Part shown: positions 1-8,341 of the stretch, in pieces
Numbering within the stretch: the stretch's first letter is position 1
Layout of the letters: the number at the start of each line of letters is the position of its first letter
The notes under the pieces: model-generated
What the model saw: only the letters and a program-made list of their open reading frames with translations
Database searches by the model: none
Told to the model about the DNA's origin: nothing
Assembly: GCA_947445025.1 (NCBI GenBank)
Contig: CANFCB010000012.1
Span: forward strand, 1 to 32,055
Direction: 5' to 3'
DNA length: 32,055 nt
Source: Myxococcales bacterium
GTDB taxonomy: Bacteria > Myxococcota > UBA727 > JABDBI01
Program-made: the position numbers and the translations under genes

Positions 1-175
1 CAAATTGAATCAGCTGATTCTCTTCAAGAGATTTTATAGCCCGCCTAAGCGTACTCACACAAACACCCAACTGCAAACTCAACTCTTTTTGCTTGAGCAC
101 AAATTCGCCATTCACACCTCGTGGCAACAGCCAAAGCTCTGCCCAAACAAACTTGGCACGTAGCGACAGTTTAGA
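1..175 (-). pseudogene. Fragment of helix-turn-helix protein (second copy of the gene at 23601), cut by window edge
   Basis: On the minus strand this stretch encodes SKLSLRAKFVWAELWLLPRG and continues through STLRRAIKSLEENQLIQF to the left edge. It matches residues of the HTH protein at 23601-23963; I count about 13 differences in about 166 aligned bases. The homology stops at about base 175. The copy at 23601 has its own N-terminus there, whereas here the reading frame runs on without a stop into repeat-derived sequence up to about base 446. I find no in-frame ATG and only TTG codons without a Shine-Dalgarno sequence, so the 5' end appears to have been replaced by repeats. I call it a broken gene, but part of it lies outside the window and expression from a TTG cannot be excluded. 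Confidence 0.6.
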
Positions 176-426
176 TTTCCTCAACTGTTTTATATGGATT
201 CGACGCCATGGGCGTAATTTAGAAAGCCTGGCGGCCTTGGCCCCAGGTGGCGTTGGGATTTTTTTGTCATCAAGCGAAGGTGAAGCAATCCAGAGCAATG
301 AAAAACTGGATTGCCGCGTCGCTACGCTCCTCGCAATGACGATCAGGAAGGTTACGCAAGAGGTCTGGTTTAAATCCCCCTGCCCCCTTTTTCTAAGGGG
401 GACTAAATCCAGCTCGACAAACTTAA
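176..426. repeat. Mosaic of interspersed repeats between HTH fragment and the TatT-like gene
   Basis: No conventional gene is visible here. Three blocks can be told apart. About 205-245 resembles the repeat at about 20980-21025 (both carry GAAAGCCTG followed by a GGC-rich stretch ending in GCCCC). About 290-345 contains CTGGATTGC next to CGCTACGCTCCTCGCAATGA, a type of short dispersed repeat common in bacterial genomes. 374-410 is a C-run/G-run inverted repeat like those in addB and at 23877. The minus frame stays open across all blocks, so they read as coding-compatible repeats fused to the HTH fragment. Confidence 0.6.
374..410. repeat. C-rich palindromic interspersed repeat, copy 1
   Basis: The segment carries a CCCCC tract, a short loop (TTTTTCTAA) and a GGGGG tract followed by ACTAAATC. 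The same core, CCCCCTTTTTCTAAGGGGG plus ACTAAATC, recurs at 23881-23909, and a longer relative sits inside addB at 14951-15036. Each copy can fold into a short hairpin. Confidence 0.7.
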
Positions 427-1200
427 TTAATTCCTCAAAGCAGCCTTAATCTGATTTAGGAATATCTTTGATTCAGGACCAAGATTAACGGGCAATTGTT
501 TAGCACGTATTAATTTTTCTAACTCGCGTTTGGCAGTCTCAAGGACAACCAATGCTTCATTGCCACGATCCAAAGCTTTTAATATTTCTGCTTTCACCAC
601 ATAAACGTTAAAATATTCTGGGCCTTTTTGGGCTGCTTCGTTAATCTGAACTAATGCCTTTTCATAATCCTGAAGACCACTCAGCCAGCTAGCACGCAAG
701 TGAATAGTCGCAACTACACGATGCATCCCACCACCGGCGTAATCCGTATTAAACTCAAGACCTTGTTTCATGTTGTCTTTTAACTCTCCCAGTCTTACGG
801 CAGCAGAAATCATGCCAGCGGCACGTCCCCAAAGAGCTAGACAAGAAGTTTTCCAATAAAAATAGTTTTCGCTTTTACCAATTTTGGCGGGGTTAATATT
901 TTCCACATACTCGAGGCATTTAGAAAAGATTTGCTTTCTTTTGGAGCTATCATCTTGGGAAAGCAATAGTTCGCCTTCGTAGTAAGCAAGCTTACCTAGA
1001 CGTTCCACAGCGTGTAAAAGATCCTCTTTGCTGGCAGAACTGTTCAGCGCTTGCTCGTAAAGACCACGTGTTTTGGCGATTGTTGAACTGTCTTCGCGCA
1101 GAGCAAAAGCAGCATCTGCTTCGCTAAAATCATGGGCTACTGCTGCTGTGCAAATAAGAACTGTAAATAATGCGGCAACCAAAAACTGTACTTTCTTCAT
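427..1200 (-). CDS. Exported TatT/TPR-like protein
   Basis: The product is about 257 residues with a Sec signal peptide: MKK, a hydrophobic stretch, then a likely cleavage after AAVA before HDFSEAD. The mature part is helical and TPR-like. The order LYEQAL, then ERLGKLAYYEGELL, then GLEFNTDYAGGGMHRV, then A..GPEYFNVYVVKAEILKAL recalls TatT, the TPR partner of some periplasmic TRAP transporters. No TRAP dctPQM genes are visible nearby, so any transport role is inference. The start at 1200 is chosen over a TTG 18 bases upstream because AAGGA lies 6 bases before this ATG and the signal peptide begins there. It lies downstream of hpt on the same strand with a 78-base gap. It could also be a generic TPR protein. 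Confidence 0.55.
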   Translation of the reverse strand: MKKVQFLVAALFTVLICTAAVAHDFSEADAAFALREDSSTIAKTRGLYEQALNSSASKEDLLHAVERLGKLAYYEGELLLSQDDSSKRKQIFSKCLEYVENINPAKIGKSENYFYWKTSCLALWGRAAGMISAAVRLGELKDNMKQGLEFNTDYAGGGMHRVVATIHLRASWLSGLQDYEKALVQINEAAQKGPEYFNVYVVKAEILKALDRGNEALVVLETAKRELEKLIRAKQLPVNLGPESKIFLNQIKAALRN

Positions 1201-1278
1201 ATTTTTTCCTTTTTCCAAATGGAACTATAGACATAATATCAAGAGGCTGCTTATTTTGGCGCATGGTTTATCTAAAAA

Positions 1279-1824
1279 TTAATCGGCAGTTTCAACAATA
1301 CCGACATGTGGCAAGTTACGATAAAGCCCAGCAAAATCAAGGCCATAACCAACTACAAAATCATCAGGGATAGAAAATCCTAAAAAATCAATGAGAATAT
1401 GGCCTTGGCTTTTCCCTGGTTTTTCCAACAAGGCACACATGGCCACACTGGCAGGTTCACTGCTACGAAAATGCTTGAGCAAATATTTAGCAGTCAGCCC
1501 CGTATCCACGATGTCTTCCACTAAAATAATATGTCGGCCCTTAATTGGTCTGGTTAAATCCTGGGTGATTTGCACAACTCCAGAAGATTCCGTTTCGTCT
1601 CCATAAGAAGAAACACCCATAAATTCTAATTCCACAGGCAAAGAAATAGCGCGACATAAGTCAGATAAAAAAATCACGCTGCCTTTTAAAATGCCAATTA
1701 AAATCAGCGGTTCTCCTAGATCAGCATATTTTTCAGTAATTTCTTGACCAAGCTTGGCTACGCGGTTTGCAATTTCTTGCTCAGAAAGCAAAACACGAAC
1801 GGTTAGCGCTTTTTTCTTTGACAT
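1279..1824 (-). CDS. hpt: Hypoxanthine phosphoribosyltransferase
   Basis: This 181-residue protein has the usual length and motif order of HPRT enzymes, which convert hypoxanthine or guanine plus PRPP to IMP or GMP in purine salvage. The PRPP-binding loop IILVEDIVDTGLTAKYLL is clear near the middle. The N-terminal LIGILKGSVIFLSDLCRAI and the C-terminal IPDDFVVGYGLDFAGLYRNL match the family's PPi-loop and base-binding regions. A Shine-Dalgarno AAGGA sits 6 bases before the ATG. It lies 9 bases downstream of the upp-like gene and both follow tdk, giving a tight salvage operon for purines and pyrimidines. Cytoplasmic. Confidence 0.92.
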   Translation of the reverse strand: MSKKKALTVRVLLSEQEIANRVAKLGQEITEKYADLGEPLILIGILKGSVIFLSDLCRAISLPVELEFMGVSSYGDETESSGVVQITQDLTRPIKGRHIILVEDIVDTGLTAKYLLKHFRSSEPASVAMCALLEKPGKSQGHILIDFLGFSIPDDFVVGYGLDFAGLYRNLPHVGIVETAD

Positions 1825-1833
1825 AGGTAATCC

Positions 1834-2667
1834 TTAGCAAATGGTATTATTCATAATCTCTCCAAGCCCGCCCGCACCTGGAACAATATAATCTTTATCG
1901 GTCAAGCCGCTTTCTTCGCTCCAACGCACGCCGGGCTTCTTCTTTAAGATTTCTGCAGGAGAAGCACCTCGATCAAGGCGCAAAGCATAAACAACTACGT
2001 CGGGATGCTCGACTTTCATCCGTCTTAAATACTCAGGTGTCACAATCAAATTAACAGTTAAATATCTGCGCGCTTTTCCCTGAACATTTTTCTTATAGTG
2101 ATGAATGGCGTTGCACAAAGATCCACCAGTTGCCCCCATAGGATCTGGAAAAATCACAAAAGCATTATCGACAGAGCCGCCGATTTTGCTGTCTCCCAGA
2201 TAAGTCCCTTTTACTTTGCCATTTTCATCGACGATACGTGACATAACAATGTGATCTTGACGCACATATTGCGGATCAATGGTCTTGTTTAAATAATCAA
2301 AACAAACTTGGCTAGGCAAAGTACCAGCACGCATGACATTGACTGTCACGGTAGGAACTTTTTGTTCGATAATCTGTCCAGTCCAAACCCCCAGGTCAGA
2401 AAACTTGGACATTCTGGTTTCCACATGAGACACGACGCGAGGAAACTCCGCATTTAAAACCGCTTTGATTAAATACTGATACAGGTCGCGCACAATTTCA
2501 TTAACTGTGGGTTGCTTGGTTTTTTCTTCACATAAAAAAGCTAAGTGGGTCAGCAAAAATGGATCAGATAAAATGTGCACGCGCGATCCATAAGCATGCT
2601 CAATTTCTGCAAGCTCACGCGGCAAATCTAAATAGGCACAATCAACTTGATCCTTTGCTTTTGACAT
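1834..2667 (-). CDS. upp: Uracil phosphoribosyltransferase-like protein
   Basis: The 277-residue protein has the PRPP-binding motif VIFPDPMGATGGSL, close to the DPMLATGGS motif of uracil phosphoribosyltransferases. Its C-terminal tail, KDYIVPGAGGLGEIMNN, ends in the G-L-G-(D/E) uracil-binding type of segment. It is longer than the usual enzyme of about 210 residues because of N-terminal and internal extensions, so it belongs to a divergent branch. Expected reaction: uracil + PRPP to UMP + PPi. GGGAGA lies 5 bases before the ATG. Its place between tdk and hpt supports a salvage role. Substrate specificity is inferred, not seen. Confidence 0.78.
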   Translation of the reverse strand: MSKAKDQVDCAYLDLPRELAEIEHAYGSRVHILSDPFLLTHLAFLCEEKTKQPTVNEIVRDLYQYLIKAVLNAEFPRVVSHVETRMSKFSDLGVWTGQIIEQKVPTVTVNVMRAGTLPSQVCFDYLNKTIDPQYVRQDHIVMSRIVDENGKVKGTYLGDSKIGGSVDNAFVIFPDPMGATGGSLCNAIHHYKKNVQGKARRYLTVNLIVTPEYLRRMKVEHPDVVVYALRLDRGASPAEILKKKPGVRWSEESGLTDKDYIVPGAGGLGEIMNNTIC

Positions 2668-2682
2668 TTATTCTCCCAATAA

Positions 2683-3321
2683 CTAGACAACAGTCGTTTC
2701 GTTTTCATGAGAAGCAACAACAACAGCTTTGTCGACACCACGCACATGACAACCACGACAACGCGCTTCATAAGCATCGTGCGCCCCAACCAATATTTTT
2801 TCACCAGACGGTGTTTTTTGATGATTCGCCCAAACACGTTGTGATTTCGTTGCGGGAGCACCGCATAAAACACAAACGGCATACTGCTTTGTCACCATAT
2901 CTGCAATGGCTAATAGATGTGGAATAGGACCAAAGGGCTGTCCTAAATAATCCTGATCAAGGCCTGCTGCCACGACTCTGATTCCCGAATTGGCCCAATT
3001 TTCTACCAACGGAATTAAGCTGCTATCAAAAAACTGTGCTTCATCAATGCCTATCACTTCTACGGGTAACGCCAATTGCGTTAAGCAATACTCCATCATA
3101 GCAGGGTCTTCCACCGGTATCGAAGGAATGCGCTGATCAGAGTGACTGACAATTTGAATCTCATCGTAGCGATTATCCAGGCTGGGCTTAAAAACCACCA
3201 CACGTTGACGCGCGATTTTTGCACGACGTAAACGACGGATCAATTCTTCCGTTTTTCCGGAGAACATAGGTCCGCAAATAATCTCGATTACGCCCATTCT
3301 CATCAGACGAAAAGGTTCCAC
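2683..3321 (-). CDS. tdk: Thymidine kinase, type II
   Basis: The protein starts MEPFRLMRMGVIEIICGPM and contains the Walker A motif GPMFSGKT, the Walker B/active-site segment IGIDEAQFF and a zinc site made by CVLCG and CRGCH, all typical of the cytosolic homotetrameric thymidine kinases that make dTMP from thymidine and ATP. An open frame extends 9 codons further to a TTG, but GGGAGG lies 6 bases before the GTG at 3321, which I therefore take as the start. First gene of the tdk-upp-hpt run; upp follows after 15 bases. The first 6-8 residues precede the conserved core, so a start at the internal ATG MGVIEI is also possible. Confidence 0.9.
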   Translation of the reverse strand: MEPFRLMRMGVIEIICGPMFSGKTEELIRRLRRAKIARQRVVVFKPSLDNRYDEIQIVSHSDQRIPSIPVEDPAMMEYCLTQLALPVEVIGIDEAQFFDSSLIPLVENWANSGIRVVAAGLDQDYLGQPFGPIPHLLAIADMVTKQYAVCVLCGAPATKSQRVWANHQKTPSGEKILVGAHDAYEARCRGCHVRGVDKAVVVASHENETTVV

Positions 3322-3401
3322 TTTAATCCTCCCAGGATATTGCTGCAAATTGAAGTTACGATTGTGAGAAAGTCCTGGCTTTTTGTCAATTGTTAAAACG
3401 A

Positions 3402-3448
3402 GCTAAGCCTGCTAGGCAAGACCCTTACGCTAGCAGAGCATGCTTAGC
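3402..3448 (+). promoter_or_regulatory. Nested inverted repeat in the asnS leader
   Basis: GCTAAGC (3402-3408) pairs with GCTTAGC (3442-3448), and inside it TGCTAG (3410-3415) pairs with CTAGCA (3430-3435). The arms are perfect but the gaps between the two stems are unequal (1 and 6 bases). The structure ends just before the Shine-Dalgarno GAGGA used by the asnS start at 3464. It could be an RNA leader or a DNA operator in the tdk/asnS divergent region. Confidence 0.35.
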
Positions 3449-3463
3449 GCAAATGAGGAAGCC

Positions 3464-4819
3464 ATGATTGCCAATGAATTTTCAGAGAATTGGGTTCGCA
3501 TATCAGCTGTAGCTGATCATGTTGGTCAGGAAATAACTTTAAAAGGTTGGCTCTACAATAAGCGCGGCTCCGGCAAAATTCAATTTTTGCAAATGCGCGA
3601 CGGCTCTGGCTTCATGCAATGCGTGCTCAGCAAACAAGATGTCAGCGAAGACATGTTTGCCCTGGCCAGTTCTTTAACGCAAGAATCTTCTATTATATTA
3701 GCGGGTATTGTAAAAAAAGATGACCGCGCGCCCTTCTGTGGACACGAACTGCAAGTCACATCGGTAACTTTAGTTGGAAAATCTGTTGATTATCCTATCG
3801 CTAAAAAAGAGCACGGCGACGCCTTTTTGATGGATCATCGCCACTTATGGCTTCGCTCCAGACGTCAACATGCCATTTTAAGAATTCGCGCCACTATCAT
3901 CAAAGCGATTCGCGATTATTTTGATAGCCACGATTTCTTACTCGTCGACAGCCCTATTTTTACCCCAAATGCGTGTGAAGGCACTTCGACTTTATTTGAA
4001 ACAGAGTGGTTTGATGAACGCAAAGCTTACCTGTCGCAATCAGGACAGCTCTATCAAGAAGCAACCGCCATGGCTTTTGGAAAAACTTATTGTTTTGGCC
4101 CTACTTTTCGAGCAGAAAAAAGTAAAACCAGACGTCATCTCAATGAATTTTGGATGGTGGAGCCCGAAGTTGCTTTTATGGATTTGGAAGGCGACATACA
4201 GCTTGCCGAAGATTTTCTCTGCTACGTCGTCGAAGTCGTTTTAAACAAACACGAAAAAGATCTGACTGAGATTTTAGAGCGCGATTTAAACATTCTGAAA
4301 AACGTCAAAAAACCTTTTCCTAGATTGAGTTACGACGAAGCCGTGCTCATGATTCAAGAAATCCAAAAAGAAGTCACTGACGAAGAAAGCAAAAAATTAA
4401 TGCACATCGAATGGGGCATGGATTTTGGTTCACCACACGAAACCGAATTAACTAAGCGCTTTGATAAACCATTAATTGTGTATGGCTTTCCTGCTCAGAT
4501 AAAAGCTTTTTACATGAAAAAAGATCCAAACAATCCTAAAATCGCTAAATGTGTCGATGTTTTGGCACCAGAAGGTTATGGCGAAATTATTGGTGGTGGT
4601 GAACGTGAAGATAATCTTGACTTTCTTTTAAAAGAAATTGAAAAACACGGCCTAAACCAAAATGATTTGGAATGGTTTTTAGATTTACGTCGCTACGGTT
4701 CAGTTCCTCATGCAGGATTTGGACTTGGAGTGGAGCGCACCGTTGCTTGGATTTGCGGTCTGCATCATGTTCGTGAGACCATTGCCTTTGCCAGAACCTT
4801 GGATAGGCTTTATCCTTAA
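3464..4819 (+). CDS. asnS: Asparaginyl-tRNA synthetase, archaeal-type branch
   Basis: This class IIb synthetase charges tRNA-Asn. An N-terminal OB-fold anticodon-binding domain ([20 protein letters not shown]) is followed by the catalytic core with motif 2 [20 protein letters not shown] near residue 214 and motif 3 [17 protein letters not shown] near residue 415. The ending [17 protein letters not shown] and the [12 protein letters not shown] segment resemble AsnRS of archaea and some bacteria rather than the E. coli type (from memory). An ATG at 3440 is in frame, but GAGGAAGCC before the ATG at 3464 gives a far better ribosome site, so 451 residues is preferred. It leads an operon with rluF (3-base gap) and the MOSC gene. 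AspRS is the main alternative; the motif 3 context and the length near 450 favour AsnRS. Confidence 0.9.
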   Translation: MIANEFSENWVRISAVADHVGQEITLKGWLYNKRGSGKIQFLQMRDGSGFMQCVLSKQDVSEDMFALASSLTQESSIILAGIVKKDDRAPFCGHELQVTSVTLVGKSVDYPIAKKEHGDAFLMDHRHLWLRSRRQHAILRIRATIIKAIRDYFDSHDFLLVDSPIFTPNACEGTSTLFETEWFDERKAYLSQSGQLYQEATAMAFGKTYCFGPTFRAEKSKTRRHLNEFWMVEPEVAFMDLEGDIQLAEDFLCYVVEVVLNKHEKDLTEILERDLNILKNVKKPFPRLSYDEAVLMIQEIQKEVTDEESKKLMHIEWGMDFGSPHETELTKRFDKPLIVYGFPAQIKAFYMKKDPNNPKIAKCVDVLAPEGYGEIIGGGEREDNLDFLLKEIEKHGLNQNDLEWFLDLRRYGSVPHAGFGLGVERTVAWICGLHHVRETIAFARTLDRLYP

Positions 4820-4822
4820 GAT

Positions 4823-5542
4823 ATGCAAACGCGATTAAACAAGTTCATTAGCGAAACCGGAATTTGTTCAAGAAGAGAGGCCGACCTGTTTATCGAGCAG
4901 GGACTGGTCAGTGTGAATGGGCAAAAGGCCGCGCTGGGGACCAAAGTTACCTCGGCCGATGTGATTAAAGTAAATGGCCAGCTTTTAAAAAATAAAGCCG
5001 AAGCAGTTTATCTGGCCTTCCATAAACCGGTCGGCATCACCTGCACTACTGATCAAAAAGATAAAGATAATATTATTGATTTTATCAATTACCCCAAACG
5101 CATTTTTCCCATCGGCCGACTCGATAAAGATTCACAAGGACTTATTTTTTTGACCAATGACGGCGATATCGTCAATAAAATTTTAAGAGCCGGCAATCAG
5201 CACGAAAAAGAATACATTGTGAATGTCAACAAAACCATCACTGACAGCTTTATGCAAAAAATGAGCCGTGGCGTTGCTATCCTAGACAGCGTAACACGTA
5301 AATGCTTTGTCGAAAAAATCAGCAAAAATAGTTTTAAAATTATCTTGGTCCAGGGTCTCAATCGACAAATCAGAAGAATGTGTGAAGCTTTGGGATACGA
5401 GGTCACTATTTTAAAACGAATCCGAGTTATGAATGTCACCTTGACCGGCATTGCTCCTGGAAAATGGCGTTACTTGACGGATAGAGAAAAAGAAATCTTG
5501 AATCAATTAGTGGCCAACTCCATCAAAACCAAAGAGGCCTAA
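4823..5542 (+). CDS. rluF: 23S rRNA pseudouridine synthase RluF-type
   Basis: The 239-residue protein starts with an S4 RNA-binding domain ([18 protein letters not shown]) and continues with a pseudouridine synthase domain holding the catalytic Asp in [18 protein letters not shown]. The stretch [13 protein letters not shown] and the partner segment [17 protein letters not shown] are typical of RluF, which modifies U2604 in the peptidyl-transferase region of 23S rRNA in E. coli. RluB, RluE and RsuA relatives share the same fold; KDSQGL after GRLD favours RluF. It lies 3 bases after asnS, so it is probably co-transcribed. Cytoplasmic. Confidence 0.87.
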   Translation: MQTRLNKFISETGICSRREADLFIEQGLVSVNGQKAALGTKVTSADVIKVNGQLLKNKAEAVYLAFHKPVGITCTTDQKDKDNIIDFINYPKRIFPIGRLDKDSQGLIFLTNDGDIVNKILRAGNQHEKEYIVNVNKTITDSFMQKMSRGVAILDSVTRKCFVEKISKNSFKIILVQGLNRQIRRMCEALGYEVTILKRIRVMNVTLTGIAPGKWRYLTDREKEILNQLVANSIKTKEA

Positions 5543-5545
5543 TTT

Positions 5546-6310
5546 GTGCACGTCAATTCTCTTTATATTTATCCCGTCAAATCATGCGCAGGCATTTCCT
5601 TAAGCTCTGTCGATGTTGACACCCGCGGCTTTCAATATGATCGCCAATGGATGCTGGTCTCGTTAGACGAAGGATTTTTAACTCAACGCCAAATACCAAA
5701 AATGGCGACGATTAGACCTAGCTTAAGCCAAACACATTTGGTTATAAATGCAGCGGGAATGCCCACCATTTCTATTTCTTTAATAAGCTGCCCCGCTCAA
5801 AAACGCGTGCCCACCAGAGTTTGGAATATTGACGTCATGGCAAACGATCAAGGCGATGCTGTTGCCGCTTGGCTTAGTGGTTATTTAGAATTAGCAAATA
5901 TCAGACTCATGCGCATGTGCGAGGACAACGATACTAGTTTTGTCGATAGCAGACCTGTCTTGGTTATTTCCGAGGCCTCCCTCGATGATCTCAATCGACG
6001 CCTAGCCCACGCTATCCCCATGGATCGCTTCCGGCCCAATATCGTGATTGCGCATAGCCAGCCTTATCAAGAAGACACCTGTCAACAAATCCACATTGGC
6101 ACTTTAATTTTAGATAGCTCCAAGCCCTGCACGCGTTGCGTCATTACCGCAACCAATCAATTGACTGGTGAGAGAAAAAGTAAGGAGCCTTTAAAAACCT
6201 TGAGTACTTACCGCAAGTCTCCTCGTGGTGTCATTTTCGGCTATTATTTTATCCCGCAAAACTTAAGGAAGATCAGTCTTAACGATCGCTGTCATATGGT
6301 ATCAATTTAA
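5546..6310 (+). CDS. MOSC-domain protein (YcbX/mARC-like)
   Basis: The protein has an N-terminal MOSC beta-barrel domain beginning YIYPVKSCAGISLSSVDVDTRGFQYDRQWMLV and a C-terminal MOSC domain with DRFRPNIVI and SKPCTRCVITATNQLTGERK. The Cys in PCTRC is at the position of the molybdenum ligand in this family, so a molybdenum-cofactor-dependent reductase of N-hydroxylated compounds is likely, as for YcbX and mARC. It uses a GTG start 3 bases after the rluF stop, without a strong Shine-Dalgarno sequence, which suggests translational coupling. At 254 residues it lacks the C-terminal ferredoxin domain of E. coli YcbX and so would need a separate electron donor. Substrate unknown. Confidence 0.85.
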   Translation: MHVNSLYIYPVKSCAGISLSSVDVDTRGFQYDRQWMLVSLDEGFLTQRQIPKMATIRPSLSQTHLVINAAGMPTISISLISCPAQKRVPTRVWNIDVMANDQGDAVAAWLSGYLELANIRLMRMCEDNDTSFVDSRPVLVISEASLDDLNRRLAHAIPMDRFRPNIVIAHSQPYQEDTCQQIHIGTLILDSSKPCTRCVITATNQLTGERKSKEPLKTLSTYRKSPRGVIFGYYFIPQNLRKISLNDRCHMVSI

Positions 6311-6395
6311 AAGCACCAGTTTAAAATTCTATCGACTTGCTTTTTGCAAGCCTTCTAAAATATGATTGAGCGGATTTTAAAAAATGGGGCTGATC

Positions 6396-7484
6396 ATGAA
6401 ATTATTTTGTAACTTAATCCTATCGAGTTTGATCTTATTGGTGCTCTCATGCAGCGGCCAACCAATTCTTGATCAAGAAGGATGCCTGCCCGGTACACCC
6501 TTCATACTGGGGCCAGATGGCGGCGAGTTCGAACTTGAACAATGGGTCTTTAGCGTCAAACCCGGAGACTTAAAAGAAGCCACTCTTTTCACTGCTAAAC
6601 AATGCCCTGCCAAGGATTTTAATCACAAAATCACCCATCAATTTATCGGTACCGAGTCAGAAGATATAGTCACAGTAGAAGCAACACACCCGATCGATCC
6701 AGACTATCCCACTATTAAAATTGAACTCAATAACAAAAATATTCCTGAAGATTCCCTTGAGTTAACTGCCTGCCAAACGGCAAACCCCGGCGATGATGCC
6801 AGACAATTAATTGTGACCAACCAAGTGCAAGCCCTGATCCCAATTTTTGGTGTTGAACCAACCGCGATGTCAAAATGTTATGCCGTTGAGTTTTCACTAG
6901 CTGCAGATGATCAGGCATACACCGCGTGGTTCAGCACACTGCAAAGCGCCTTTGATAAAGTGAAGACCTATTCAGGCGAAACCTTAAGCCAGTACATGGC
7001 TTATATTGAAAAATTTGCCAATGAGAAATATGAAAAACATATCAGCACTTGCTATGCCTGCAAAATATCTGCCAGCTATTTAATTGATAAATTTACTTGT
7101 TCGGGCCAATTTGTCGGTGATTTTAAAAAATTAGGATGCATGGCTGCTATTGGTACTATTAGTGCCGGCGTCGGAACCCTGTTTTCTGGAGTCATTTGCT
7201 CTGGATTTAGCTATCTGTTTGATCAGCTATCAGGCAAAATAGCCGGGACTACACTCACCAAACTTTGCAACACCGCAGCTGGCATAGATATTATTACAAA
7301 CAATCTTAAAAGCGAAGTTTGCAGTATATGCAATACTTACATGCCCACATATAACTGCACCGTCGATGACAACCCCAATAAACAGTGTCCCAAATTAGAC
7401 TGTAAGGATATTTTCGATGAAGGAAGCTGTAAAATCGATCCACAAGGATGCATTTGGAAAACAGAGAAATGCGCTAAAAAATAA
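6396..7484 (+). CDS. Cys-rich lipoprotein of unknown function
   Basis: The N-terminus MKLFCNLILSSLILLVLSCS is a lipoprotein signal peptide with lipobox LVLSC, so the protein should be lipid-anchored. The mature part, about 345 residues, has an acidic N-terminal half without a motif I recognise. A glycine-rich hydrophobic stretch follows (AAIGTISAGVGTLFSGVICSG, roughly residues 248-268), then a tail with many cysteines (CSICNTYMPTYNC, CPKLDCKDIF, GCIWKTEKC) that may form disulfides. An in-frame ATG 12 bases upstream exists; the one at 6396 has a GGGG tract 6 bases before it. It converges with another lipoprotein gene. No function can be assigned. Confidence 0.72.
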   Translation: MKLFCNLILSSLILLVLSCSGQPILDQEGCLPGTPFILGPDGGEFELEQWVFSVKPGDLKEATLFTAKQCPAKDFNHKITHQFIGTESEDIVTVEATHPIDPDYPTIKIELNNKNIPEDSLELTACQTANPGDDARQLIVTNQVQALIPIFGVEPTAMSKCYAVEFSLAADDQAYTAWFSTLQSAFDKVKTYSGETLSQYMAYIEKFANEKYEKHISTCYACKISASYLIDKFTCSGQFVGDFKKLGCMAAIGTISAGVGTLFSGVICSGFSYLFDQLSGKIAGTTLTKLCNTAAGIDIITNNLKSEVCSICNTYMPTYNCTVDDNPNKQCPKLDCKDIFDEGSCKIDPQGCIWKTEKCAKK

Positions 7485-7493
7485 CGCGTTTCG

Positions 7494-8207
7494 CTAGTTA
7501 GAGAGCGGTAATTTCAATGGGTTTGCGTCATTATGTTCGCTTAGGCCCAGGGGACCCACATTTTTTCCGGTGATTTTGTATTTCAAAAAATCAACACAGT
7601 GCCTCGCATTGCCCCATAATTCGTTGAAATTCCAGGGCTCCCAGGGTGAGCCCTCAAATTGAAACCATGTGGACCCATCCTTGGTGGTGCCAGTCAAAAT
7701 CGTCTGTAGAGTTTCTCCAAGGCGAACACCAAATTGATTGTCCTGGGAGTCATGAGACGAATTTCTTGGATATGCACCAGGGACCTCGTTCTTTATAAAA
7801 TTATATATTTCTGCGCTGTCTTTGGTAACATTGACATGGGCCCCAGATAGTATTTCTTTAATGCAAATACTGTCGCTGCGGCAAACTTTTATGTATATGG
7901 TAGCAAGCAAGAGCCGGTCTTTTTCTCCAAGATCATATGTTTCAATAGCAGATTCGTTCCTAAGGCCATGCGAATCAATGGTATAGTTTCCTCCCTTGAC
8001 TGGGGATATCTCGAGCAAGCTAAGCGTCTTAACGAAGCCATCCTCCACGTCAGGAGCGTAGCCGATATACTCTTGCCCTGGACCTGTGCATGATTCTTCT
8101 TCGTCTGTCTCATTGTTCTGCGATTCTGTTCCGGGTGCACAGGCAAATATCGAACACAGCAAAGCAGCAGGAACGAGCCACAGTGAAGCATTACTACTAC
8201 GCATCAT
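7494..8207 (-). CDS. Predicted lipoprotein of unknown function
   Basis: The product has a signal peptide ending in CSIFAC, a plausible lipobox, and then a low-complexity acidic linker (APGTESQNNETDEEE), typical of a surface or periplasmic lipoprotein. The rest, about 200 residues, is soluble with some Trp-rich segments (GSPWEPWNFNELWGNARHC) and one Cys pair near CRSDSIC. I recognise no domain. Start choice: GGGGGG lies 4 bases before the ATG at 8207 and 7 before the one at 8204; a third ATG at 8219 lies upstream of the G-run. The gene converges on the lipoprotein at 6396 with a 9-base gap. Confidence 0.65.
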   Translation of the reverse strand: MMRSSNASLWLVPAALLCSIFACAPGTESQNNETDEEESCTGPGQEYIGYAPDVEDGFVKTLSLLEISPVKGGNYTIDSHGLRNESAIETYDLGEKDRLLLATIYIKVCRSDSICIKEILSGAHVNVTKDSAEIYNFIKNEVPGAYPRNSSHDSQDNQFGVRLGETLQTILTGTTKDGSTWFQFEGSPWEPWNFNELWGNARHCVDFLKYKITGKNVGPLGLSEHNDANPLKLPLSN

Positions 8208-8341
8208 AAATCCCCCCATTATTTATCCAATTACAATTATATCACTAGTCTGCGCAATAAAGCAAATTTGTGCACTTATTTCACTTGAGTTCATTGCAGA
8301 ACGGTATAGGCCCCAGGTAACGCATAAAAATTAATTGGTAG

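Noticed and set aside
93-449. 118-codon open frame on the plus strand
   Set aside because: It runs antisense to the HTH fragment and through dispersed repeats, has no ribosome site and matches no family; it is a by-product of repeat sequence.
2559-2927. Plus-strand open frame of 122 codons
   Set aside because: It lies wholly antisense to upp and tdk, which have clear motifs; the composition (many His and Gln) is that of a shadow frame.
6340-6360. Short hairpin CTTGC/GCAAG after the MOSC gene as a terminator
   Set aside because: The stem is only 5 bases and no T-run follows on the plus strand.
6526-6536. GAGTTCGAACT resembling a tRNA T-loop
   Set aside because: It is inside a well-supported lipoprotein gene and no acceptor or anticodon stem can be built around it.
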